DNA of 32,152 nucleotides. It comes from Candidatus Melainabacteria bacterium. GTDB taxonomy: Bacteria; Cyanobacteriota; Vampirovibrionia; Obscuribacterales; Obscuribacteraceae. The notes under the pieces were generated by a model. It was not told where the DNA came from. It did not search any database and worked only from the letters and a program-made list of their open reading frames with translations. This document shows positions 8,673 to 16,006 of the stretch, piece after piece. The stretch spans positions 1 to 32,152 of the forward strand of contig JADZFV010000275.1 of NCBI GenBank assembly GCA_020854255.1. Direction: 5' to 3'. Position numbers and translations under genes: made by a program. Positions within the stretch are counted from its first letter, which is position 1; each line of letters opens with the position of its first letter.

Positions 8673-9245
8673 ATGCCTATTCTCCCTTCCCGGAACAATT
8701 TCAATCAGGCCGCCGCCGGAGTGCTCTTCGAACTGAAGAAGGGCAATAAAGAGCAGCGCAATGATTTCGTCTGGACTCATCAAGAGCGTTTTTATGCCAT
8801 CGCTTACATGGCCACTGGCAATCCGGAGACGGCGACTGAACTGACCATAATGGCTTTCCGCAATGCCTTTGCCGCCCTCAAGCACACCGATCCCAGAAAG
8901 GTAAATATGCCGCTCTGGTACTGGGTGTCGAATTTTATCGTCGATGCTTGTGCGGAGTATCACTCCCAGTACACCGGACCTCTGCCTCCTTCGGCTCGTA
9001 CTGACCCGGCCTCCGATGGCTCGGGCAATATGGACTGGGAGACTACGGTGATCTTGGGTACTCAAAGAGTGAGGCGCTGCCTGAGCACTCTGTCCGAGGA
9101 GCAGCAGAAGGTTTTCATGTTGCGCCACCAGCTTGATCTTACTTACGAGCAGATGGGTTCGGTTATGCACCAGCCGAAAGAAACCATACAGTCCTGGCTA
9201 TACAGAGCCAGAGTGCAGATAGTTAAATGCCTTGGCAGGGGATAG
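8673..9245 (+). CDS. ECF-type sigma-70 family RNA polymerase sigma factor
   Basis: A 190-residue protein with only sigma regions 2 and 4. Region 2 is about residues 35-95 (ERFYAIAYMATGNPETATEL, then MPLWYWVSNFIVDA). A Pro/Ser linker follows. Region 4 is about 130-187 (LSTLSEEQQKVFMLRHQLDL, TYEQMGSVMHQPKETIQSWL), a clear helix-turn-helix for the -35 element. ATG 8673 is the only start after the in-frame TAA at 8619, although no clear Shine-Dalgarno is visible. The next gene begins 29 nt downstream and opens with a CHCC zinc anti-sigma module, the usual arrangement for an ECF factor held by its cognate anti-sigma factor. Region 2 diverges from the textbook ECF consensus, so exact ECF class is unknown. 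Confidence 0.88.
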   Translation: MPILPSRNNFNQAAAGVLFELKKGNKEQRNDFVWTHQERFYAIAYMATGNPETATELTIMAFRNAFAALKHTDPRKVNMPLWYWVSNFIVDACAEYHSQYTGPLPPSARTDPASDGSGNMDWETTVILGTQRVRRCLSTLSEEQQKVFMLRHQLDLTYEQMGSVMHQPKETIQSWLYRARVQIVKCLGRG

Positions 9246-9274
9246 TAAATCTTGAGAGAGCGCGGTAACTGATA

Positions 9275-12200
9275 ATGAATTGCAGTCGATTCCGACATTT
9301 AATTCAACAACGATTCGACATGGACCTGCCGGCGCAGGACGAGCGTATGCTGTCCGCCCACCTGGAGACGTGCGAATCCTGCGCAAAATTCCACCATCAA
9401 ATCCAGCAAGTACTTCTGGCTGCCGATGATGTTCAGCTACCAGACGATTTGACGCCACCGCAGCCGGAAGCCCTGGCACGCGCCATCATGGAAGATCTGC
9501 CCGAACAAAAGCCGTCACCCTTTGCAGTTTTCAGCAATCTTTTCAAAGGCAAAGAGAAAGCGCCCAAAGGCGGTGCAGCAGCGCAGCAAGGCGGTCAGCA
9601 GAAGCAGAGCGCCGTCAGGGGCAAGAAAGATACCATGCCTCCAGGGATGGAGATGGAGCAGCCGAGCAGTCGCTACCCACATCGCACTCAATCGCCAAGC
9701 ATTCCAACCCAGCAATTCGAAGACACTGTGCCTCCGCAAATAGCGCCGCCGCAGGCGAAAGGCAAGCCTCCTGAAGATCACTCGGGCACCGCGACCAGAC
9801 TGAAAGCCATCGCCAAAGGCATGTCTGAACCGCTCATGGACAGCCGTGAAGCTCAATCGACCACGCGCTCTTTGGGCGAGAAGTTCGGCATGGCCGGGCC
9901 CAACCAGCTGACAGACGACCAACCGCTTACTCTTGCTGAATCTATTAGAAGGAAGATCGCCGAATCTCAAAGAGCTACCGGCGAGCATGAGCCCATCAAC
10001 GTAGAAGATGAACTTGCTCCGGAAGGCAATTATCAAAAAGAAGAAGAACCGAATTGGATGAAGCCGCCCGGCCTGCCCAATCGCCAGCCTGTAAACGTCC
10101 CTACCGGTCTGCCCGGACAATCCAATCCAAGTATTCCCGTACCGCAAGCGGGTATTCAAATGCCGTCCGCGCAGGCTATGCCTGGCATGTCAGGCATGCC
10201 TCAAATGCCTCCGCCCATGCCGGCACCAAATGCGATGGCCGATAACTCAGCGCAATTAGTCGGAAACTGGGGCAAACCCACTAGCCCACAGCAAGAAGCC
10301 TCGAATTGGGGTGGTCCTCCCGGTGGTGGCGCAGCAGGCGGTCCGGCGCCGGCAATGCCGAAATCACCGACTCTGGGTGGTGCTGCAGCCGGCGGTGCGT
10401 GGGGCGACCCGAATTGGGGAGCCGAGCCACCTAAAGGATCGAACGGTCAAGATTCGGAATGGGGCCCTCCACCTGCCGGTGGAGCCTGGGACGATCCTGA
10501 CGATCAACCGGCCAATCAGTTTGCACCGCCTACACAGGCACCTAATTTTGGCGCGCCTGCCGGTATGCCGGCAGTGCAAACGCCGCCCAACATGGACGCT
10601 CCCGACCAGCCATGGAACAAACCGATTCAGGCTCCGCAGGCGGCTGCCCCTGTACCGGCTGCTCAAGCCTGGGGGACGCCTCCTTCAAACGGGCCCGATT
10701 GGGGTGCTGGCAATGCCGGTGGCTGGAGTCAGCCTCCGGTGCCGGAAACTCCTCAACCTCAACCTCAACCTCATCCTCATCCTCATCCTCAACCGCAGCC
10801 GGCGCCCGCAGCCGCCGCCCAGGAAAACAATCCCTGGCCTGCTCCGGCTGGCGCTCCCGGCGGCAATGCCTGGAGCGGAAACGCAAACAGTTGGCAACAA
10901 GGCCAGCCGGGTCCTGCACAAAATGCAGTCCCAGACAGCTGGGCGACTCCGCCGCAACAGGCGCCGGCATGGGGTCAGCCTGGTGCGAAAGATCCAAATT
11001 CAGGCGCCAACGCTGCGGCACAGGTGCCCCAGGCACAGGCACAGGAACCAGCACCAGCAGCCGCTGGCGCCTGGGGAGCGCAAGGTGCCTCTGGCAGTTC
11101 ATGGGGCGCCCAGAAACCGAACGACAGCTGGGGCTCGCCACCAGCCGGACAACCGGGCGGAGGCTGGGGGCAACCGGCGGGCGGAAATGCCTGGGGCGGC
11201 GAACAGGCCAAAACGCCTGAGCAACAACAGCCCGCACCGGCGCAAGCGCCAGCACAGCAGGCTGCACCAGCAGCAAAACCAAACTTCAATGCCTGGTCGG
11301 TAGATGCAGAACAAATAGAGACTGGCACCTGGCAAGCATTTACGCCCGGCTCAGACAAACTTGTATCGAACGCGCCCAGCACGCCAAAAGGTTGGGGTGC
11401 AACACCTGCGTCTCAAGCCCCCACACCAGCGATGCCACCGCTTCCTGCACCGGGCGGCGAACAAAATCGCTGGGAGCAACCAATTCAGGGTAGAGGCGCT
11501 CAACCGGCAACCGATGCCAATCGTTGGGATCAACCAATTCAAAACCGTACTCAAGAGCAAGCGATGCCTCCTGCACCGGCACCGGCACCGGCACCGGCTC
11601 CTGCTCCTGCTCCCGCGGCCAATAATCCTTGGGGAGTTCCGGTTCCTTTAGCGGCACCGCCATTGCCGGGACCATCAGCCGGCTTCGGTCAGGGAGCCTC
11701 ACCTCAAGCACCTGTAGCGCCGTCTTCCGGAGTAGCAGGAACTGGTATTCCAAAAGATTCAATCATGGACAGGTTGTCCAATGTGCTTGCAGAAGGACAG
11801 CCTGCCGCCGGCCAGCAGTCTGAAGAGTCGCGCTGGGATTTGCCCATTCAAGAACGCATAAAACAGGAAGCCATGGCCAGTGGTGCCGCGGCACCAGCAC
11901 CGGCCGCCAAGGCCCCGGGCGACAACCGCTGGGAAACCCCCATTCAAGATCGCTCCCACCAGCAAGCGCCGGAATTGTCACCCCCGCCGCCGCGCTGGGA
12001 CGTGCCGATTCAAGAACGCACTCAACAATTAACGCCCACTTCGGCAACAACCCCAGGCGAGCAGTTGGCACCGCAGCCTGCGGCCCCGGCTCCGTGGGGA
12101 GCCCCTCCTGCACCTCCTGCGCCTGCTGCCCCTCCTGCATCTCCTGCACCATTTGCACCGCCTGCAGTGCCATTTGGATCACCGGCCGATCAAGGTATTA

Positions 12201-14323
12201 CAGCATCGAGTTGGGATTTGCCGGTCGTCGAAGCGCAAGACCAGTTGCACCAGAAAGCCGAACCGGAAAACGGAATGTCCCCACAACCGGCATTCAATCA
12301 GCCGTTTGCGGCAGCGCCGGCACCACAAGGCGGCGGTTCGCCTTCCCGATTGAATATCAATCCGCCGGCATTCACGCCCGGCCAGCCAATAGCTCAGCCA
12401 TCACCTGCGCCGATGCAGACGGCACCGGCGCCAACCGCTGTAGGCGGAGCCCTCTTCAATGTCGATGACAGCGAAATTGATAAGATTTTCTCCGAACATT
12501 TAGGCATTAACGAAGGCACACCTCAAGCGGCGGCACCAGCTAAACCTGAAGGACCGCCACAGCCTGCGATCATGAAATCTCTGCCGAATTCTCCGCCCGA
12601 AAGTAGCGGTGCAGCGTGGGGGCAGCCTCCGCCTCCGCCTCAGCCGTTCGGCACGCCACCCTTGCCAGGACAAAATACAGCTCCGCAGCCGTTTGCAACA
12701 CCTCCGGCACCGCAGATCCAACCATTTGCAGCGCCGGAGCCGCAACCGTTCAATGCGCCTGTACCAGACCCTCAACCATTTGCCGCACCGGCGCCCCAAC
12801 CAGCTCAGCCACCGCAGCCTTTTGGTGCTCAGCCACTTGCTCCGTTTGGCGCTCCGGCACAGGCTCCCATGCCGTTTGCCGCCCAGACTCCGGACCCACC
12901 GCAACCATTCGGCGCACCACCGTTTGGTGCTCAGTCTCCGGCAACGTTTGCAGCGCCAGAAGCGGCTGCTCAACCATTTGCTCCAGCGCAGGCAGCCCCT
13001 CAACCTTTTGTTATAACGCCGGCTCAGCCACCTCTGCCTGGCAATCCTTTTGCCATGCCTCAGCAAGGATCGGCTTCCGGCACCCAGCCCAAAATCGTCC
13101 CTGTCATGTCCAAAAGTGTCGCCACCGCTTCTGGTGGTCCACCGGCATCCGGTTGGGGCACACCGGGCGCATCCGGCGGATTCCAGTCCGCCGCTCCGCC
13201 CACAAACGGACCGGCTCCGGTAGCGACCGCGCCAGCTCAGCCTCAAGCCGACAACAAAAACAACGGACTCTTCAATCTAGATGATTCAGCGATGGATGAT
13301 CTGTTCTCCAAGAATCTGGGTGTGCAGGAAACAGCCAAACCGGTGGGCGGCACAGGCGAATATCCAGAACAACAAGCTCCACAGCCACCGGCTGCCCCAC
13401 AGCCACCGGCATTCGGACAGCAAGCTCAAGCGCCTGCACCATTCGGTGCTCCGCCTGCTCAGGCAGGTTTCGGCATGGCTCCGCCAGCTCCCGAACCTTT
13501 CGGTCAAAAGCAACAAGCCGCACCGGTTCCATTCGGAGCACAATTTGGTGCCCCCGGGCAGCAACAGCAACAAGCACCGATGCCGTTTGCCGCACCGCAG
13601 CCAGCAGCCGCTGCCCCGCAACCTCAAGGCGCTGGACTTTTCAGCGTCGACGACAACATGATGAACAAGATTTTTGCCGATAACCTCGGCGTCCAGGAGC
13701 AAGACACTCAGGTCAATCAAGGCAGAGTTAATGTTGCCGCCGCCGTGCAAGCGATAAGCGAAGTAGCTACACAAGAACCGATGGCTGCTGCTCTGCCTCC
13801 ACCTAAGATTGAAGGTCTGGGCCGATTGGATGCCAAACCAGATACCGGCGGCGACACAGGCAGCGGCCGCATTGCTTCGATCGGCAAATTCCTTCTCGAC
13901 CAGAAAGATTTGGAAAAAATCGGCAAGCTGACAGCCTCCGATCTATCCGACACCAAGATGAAGATCCTCACTCTGGAAGCCGCTTCCGAAATCCAGGGGC
14001 TGCTGCATCATATCGGTGGCACGCCTGATGTTGTCGGTTCGATCATCATCGGTCACGATGGATTGCTGATAGCCAACACGATGCCGCAAGACATCGAAGC
14101 AGATTCCATCGGCATCTGGGCGCTGGCAGTCTACATGAACACTGAAACAGCCATCAAGAAGATCGGGCACAATCGCGTCCACCAGGTAGTGGCGCGCACA
14201 CCGCGAGGCTTCCTTGTCATCGCCGACTTCGGCGGCGGTCTTCTGGTAACCCTTAGCGACGGACGAGACACCGATGCGCTCATACCGCTGATGCGCAGCA
14301 TCACACAGGTTGTCTCCAACTAA
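9275..14323 (+). CDS. Giant zinc anti-sigma / disordered-repeat / Roadblock-LC7 protein
   Basis: A 1682-residue protein in three parts. (1) Residues 1-60 form a ZAS/zf-HC2 anti-sigma module with C3, H29, C33 and C36 in the H-x3-C-x2-C arrangement. (2) About residues 65-1540 are Pro/Ala/Gln/Gly-rich and surely disordered, with several internal repeat families listed separately. (3) About residues 1567-1682 are a Roadblock/LC7 domain (GSIIIGHDGLLIANTMPQD and RGFLVIADFGGGLLVTLSDG), the MglB-like fold that binds or regulates small Ras-like GTPases and dimerises. There is no signal peptide or membrane helix, so it should be cytosolic. It sits 29 nt behind an ECF sigma gene, so the N-terminus probably binds that factor. 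Inference: the Roadblock end relays a GTPase or dimerisation signal to release sigma. Its stop is 2 nt from the convergent pepA stop. Confidence 0.9.
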   Translation: MNCSRFRHLIQQRFDMDLPAQDERMLSAHLETCESCAKFHHQIQQVLLAADDVQLPDDLTPPQPEALARAIMEDLPEQKPSPFAVFSNLFKGKEKAPKGGAAAQQGGQQKQSAVRGKKDTMPPGMEMEQPSSRYPHRTQSPSIPTQQFEDTVPPQIAPPQAKGKPPEDHSGTATRLKAIAKGMSEPLMDSREAQSTTRSLGEKFGMAGPNQLTDDQPLTLAESIRRKIAESQRATGEHEPINVEDELAPEGNYQKEEEPNWMKPPGLPNRQPVNVPTGLPGQSNPSIPVPQAGIQMPSAQAMPGMSGMPQMPPPMPAPNAMADNSAQLVGNWGKPTSPQQEASNWGGPPGGGAAGGPAPAMPKSPTLGGAAAGGAWGDPNWGAEPPKGSNGQDSEWGPPPAGGAWDDPDDQPANQFAPPTQAPNFGAPAGMPAVQTPPNMDAPDQPWNKPIQAPQAAAPVPAAQAWGTPPSNGPDWGAGNAGGWSQPPVPETPQPQPQPHPHPHPQPQPAPAAAAQENNPWPAPAGAPGGNAWSGNANSWQQGQPGPAQNAVPDSWATPPQQAPAWGQPGAKDPNSGANAAAQVPQAQAQEPAPAAAGAWGAQGASGSSWGAQKPNDSWGSPPAGQPGGGWGQPAGGNAWGGEQAKTPEQQQPAPAQAPAQQAAPAAKPNFNAWSVDAEQIETGTWQAFTPGSDKLVSNAPSTPKGWGATPASQAPTPAMPPLPAPGGEQNRWEQPIQGRGAQPATDANRWDQPIQNRTQEQAMPPAPAPAPAPAPAPAPAANNPWGVPVPLAAPPLPGPSAGFGQGASPQAPVAPSSGVAGTGIPKDSIMDRLSNVLAEGQPAAGQQSEESRWDLPIQERIKQEAMASGAAAPAPAAKAPGDNRWETPIQDRSHQQAPELSPPPPRWDVPIQERTQQLTPTSATTPGEQLAPQPAAPAPWGAPPAPPAPAAPPASPAPFAPPAVPFGSPADQGITASSWDLPVVEAQDQLHQKAEPENGMSPQPAFNQPFAAAPAPQGGGSPSRLNINPPAFTPGQPIAQPSPAPMQTAPAPTAVGGALFNVDDSEIDKIFSEHLGINEGTPQAAAPAKPEGPPQPAIMKSLPNSPPESSGAAWGQPPPPPQPFGTPPLPGQNTAPQPFATPPAPQIQPFAAPEPQPFNAPVPDPQPFAAPAPQPAQPPQPFGAQPLAPFGAPAQAPMPFAAQTPDPPQPFGAPPFGAQSPATFAAPEAAAQPFAPAQAAPQPFVITPAQPPLPGNPFAMPQQGSASGTQPKIVPVMSKSVATASGGPPASGWGTPGASGGFQSAAPPTNGPAPVATAPAQPQADNKNNGLFNLDDSAMDDLFSKNLGVQETAKPVGGTGEYPEQQAPQPPAAPQPPAFGQQAQAPAPFGAPPAQAGFGMAPPAPEPFGQKQQAAPVPFGAQFGAPGQQQQQAPMPFAAPQPAAAAPQPQGAGLFSVDDNMMNKIFADNLGVQEQDTQVNQGRVNVAAAVQAISEVATQEPMAAALPPPKIEGLGRLDAKPDTGGDTGSGRIASIGKFLLDQKDLEKIGKLTASDLSDTKMKILTLEAASEIQGLLHHIGGTPDVVGSIIIGHDGLLIANTMPQDIEADSIGIWALAVYMNTETAIKKIGHNRVHQVVARTPRGFLVIADFGGGLLVTLSDGRDTDALIPLMRSITQVVSN
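10751..10792 (+). repeat. Hexanucleotide tandem repeat (seven CCTCAA/CCTCAT units)
   Basis: Three CCTCAA units, three CCTCAT units and a final CCTCAA run without interruption, encoding alternating Pro-Gln and Pro-His. Because the unit is 6 nt, slippage would change length by two residues without a frameshift. Confidence 0.9.
11465..12253 (+). repeat. Protein repeat W-[DE]-x-P-I-Q-x-R, five copies plus one degenerate
   Basis: Within the giant protein the motif occurs at about residues 731 (NRWEQPIQGR), 749 (NRWDQPIQNR), 852 (SRWDLPIQER), 884 (NRWETPIQDR) and 906 (PRWDVPIQER), with a weaker copy at 978 (SSWDLPVVEA). The conserved Trp, Pro, Ile, Gln and Arg stand out in an otherwise Pro/Ala-rich background, suggesting a repeated docking peptide. 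Confidence 0.85.
11573..11614 (+). repeat. Hexanucleotide tandem repeat encoding (Ala-Pro)7
   Basis: Four GCACCG units, two GCTCCT units and one GCTCCC unit lie head to tail. All encode Ala-Pro and keep the frame, forming a stiff extended linker segment within the giant protein. Confidence 0.9.
12449..13699 (+). repeat. Protein repeat [GA]LF-x-[VL]DD...[IL]F..[NH]LG[IV]-x-E, three copies
   Basis: Copies are at residues 1059-1080, 1331-1352 and 1454-1475. The core reads ALFNVDDSEIDKIFSEHLGI, GLFNLDDSAMDDLFSKNLGV and GLFSVDDNMMNKIFADNLGV. Each looks like a 22-residue amphipathic helix with acidic cap inside disordered sequence. The spacing is irregular, so these are separated binding motifs rather than a folded array. 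Confidence 0.88.
12640..13010 (+). repeat. Pro-rich Q-P-F-x-[AT]-P repeat tract
   Basis: More than ten units of the type QPFAAP, QPFGAP or QPFGTP occur within about 125 residues of the giant protein. Aromatic Phe at regular spacing in a Pro/Ala background is typical of sticker-and-spacer disordered regions that can mediate weak multivalent contacts. Confidence 0.75.
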
Positions 14324-14325
14324 GT

Positions 14326-15924
14326 CTAACCGACTAAATACCGGCAGAGCGTTCTCACACCAAATCCGGTGCCGCCTTTGTTGCATTCTTCTCTGTCGCG
14401 ATCCAGCCAGCCGGGTCCGGCGATGTCCAGATGCGCCCAGGGTTTGCCGCCCGTGAACTCTTTGAGGAACATGGCTGCGCTTGCCGATCCGGCCTCGCCT
14501 CGGGCCCCGGCATTTTTCAAATCAGCGATATCGCTCTTCAAGGTTTCGGCATACTCCTCATAAAGTGGCAATTGCCAGAGTTTTTCACCCGCCCCGGCAC
14601 CGCTGTCAATCAGCTTACTGACGAGGTCCTGGTCGGAGCCCATAATGCCTGCCGCCACACGTCCAAGCGCAGTGACGACGGCACCTGTCAAAGTGGCTAT
14701 ATCAATCAATTCATCGGCGCCATGCTTGACCGCGTAAGTGAGCGCATCGGCCAGAATCAAACGCCCTTCGGCGTCGGTATTGTTGACCTCAATGGTTTTT
14801 CCGTTCATCGCCGTGATCACGTCGCCGGGATGAAGAGCATTGTCGCCAGGCATGTTTTCAGTGGCGGCGATAACAGCCATAACTGAAAAATTGGGTTTGA
14901 ACTTGCCCACTACGCGCATGGTAGCAATCACAGCAGCGGCCCCGGACATATCGTATTTCATATGCTCCATGCTTTGTGCCGGTTTTAGCGAAAGCCCGCC
15001 CGAGTCAAAGGTTATGCCTTTTCCGACAATCGCTACTTTCCGCTTTGACTTGGCTACATCGTAAGAAATCACTATAAATTTCGGCGGTTCTTTAGCACCA
15101 CGGGCGACACCAAGAAAAGATCCCATGGACATACGTTCGATTTCTCTGGCATCAAAAACCTTGATGGTCAGACCGAATTCTTTAGCAACAGAGCGCGCTT
15201 CTTCGGCAAGTTTGCTTGGCGTCATGAAGCAGGGCGGCTCAGCGATCAAACGGCGGGCGAAATTAGTCGACTCGGCAATCGCTGCTCCTTTCAAGCAGGC
15301 ATCCGACAATGCCTTTGCAGATAGTGAAAGTCCTGAAAAAGAAAGGGACTGAGGCGATTTTTCCTTTTTATTGTCGCCGTTTTTCTGCGACTTGTATTTC
15401 TTGAATGCATATGCAGCCAGATGTATGCCTTCGACTATCGCCTGAGCAATCTCTGAATCCATAGCGGCACTGCCGGTTTTTACCGGCGCTGCAGTCTTTG
15501 TCCGGGGTTTGGCGGCAGCCGCACCGCCCTTTTTCGCAGCCACTTTGGCCGGCGATGCGTGGCGAAAGTAGAAAGATATACTGCCCTGAAAGCTATCGCC
15601 GGGCAGGCGGCGGACCAAATTTGCCGCCGCCTTTCGCGCCTGTGAAGTACCGAAGTCCTTGCCTTCACCCAGACCGATCAGTGTGATGCGCCGTACGTCC
15701 AGATTGCCAAAGGTTGGCAAAGTGAGCACCTGACCGGCTTTGCCTTTGAATCCGTCTTCACTGACATGCAGTCCGAGCGTATCTATAAATGCCTTTGCCC
15801 TGCGGGCAAAGGCGGGATCCGCGTCTTTGAAAACATCTGCCACCTTTTCATTGGCATATACAAAGACGCAGGCCAGATCGCTCTGGCATTCAGACAGCGA
15901 AGCCGGCTCCAATTTATACTTCAT
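14326..15924 (-). CDS. pepA: Leucyl (cytosol) aminopeptidase, M17 family
   Basis: A 532-residue dizinc aminopeptidase that removes N-terminal residues from peptides in the cytosol. The M17 signature NTDAEGRL is at residues 382-389. The catalytic core also has VGKGITFDSGGLSLKP (K302 and D306 region) and KYDMSGAAAV, providing the metal ligands and catalytic Lys. The chosen start is ATG 15924 (MKYKLEPASL), with GGGAG 7 nt upstream; a longer in-frame opening reaches 16047 but overlaps the upstream gene and lacks homology-like sequence. An unusual Lys/Ala-rich insertion at about residues 130-155 (KVAAKKGGAAAAKPRTKT) joins the N-terminal domain to the catalytic one. It lies 82 nt after the DUF4388 gene on the same strand. 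Confidence 0.95.
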   Translation of the reverse strand: MKYKLEPASLSECQSDLACVFVYANEKVADVFKDADPAFARRAKAFIDTLGLHVSEDGFKGKAGQVLTLPTFGNLDVRRITLIGLGEGKDFGTSQARKAAANLVRRLPGDSFQGSISFYFRHASPAKVAAKKGGAAAAKPRTKTAAPVKTGSAAMDSEIAQAIVEGIHLAAYAFKKYKSQKNGDNKKEKSPQSLSFSGLSLSAKALSDACLKGAAIAESTNFARRLIAEPPCFMTPSKLAEEARSVAKEFGLTIKVFDAREIERMSMGSFLGVARGAKEPPKFIVISYDVAKSKRKVAIVGKGITFDSGGLSLKPAQSMEHMKYDMSGAAAVIATMRVVGKFKPNFSVMAVIAATENMPGDNALHPGDVITAMNGKTIEVNNTDAEGRLILADALTYAVKHGADELIDIATLTGAVVTALGRVAAGIMGSDQDLVSKLIDSGAGAGEKLWQLPLYEEYAETLKSDIADLKNAGARGEAGSASAAMFLKEFTGGKPWAHLDIAGPGWLDRDREECNKGGTGFGVRTLCRYLVG

Positions 15925-16006
15925 CGAGGACTCCCTATTTGGTTCTTCTTTAAATGAGAGCGTTATTGTACTGTTTTCAAAGCTTAATATCTGCCAAAAG
16001 GAAATC

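Noticed and set aside
8673-9170. Part of a 261-codon minus-strand frame opposite the first ECF gene
   Set aside because: The plus-strand sigma regions 2 and 4 are clear, so the antisense part is a shadow. Only its extension into the gap is noted separately.
10311-11303. 330-codon plus-strand frame inside the giant protein gene
   Set aside because: An alternative frame of GC-rich, low-complexity coding sequence; Arg/Pro-rich translation with no domain. The lack of stops follows from composition.
12500-13246. 248-codon minus-strand frame opposite the giant protein gene
   Set aside because: Antisense shadow of the repetitive QPFxAP region; Arg/Trp/Ser-rich with no domain.
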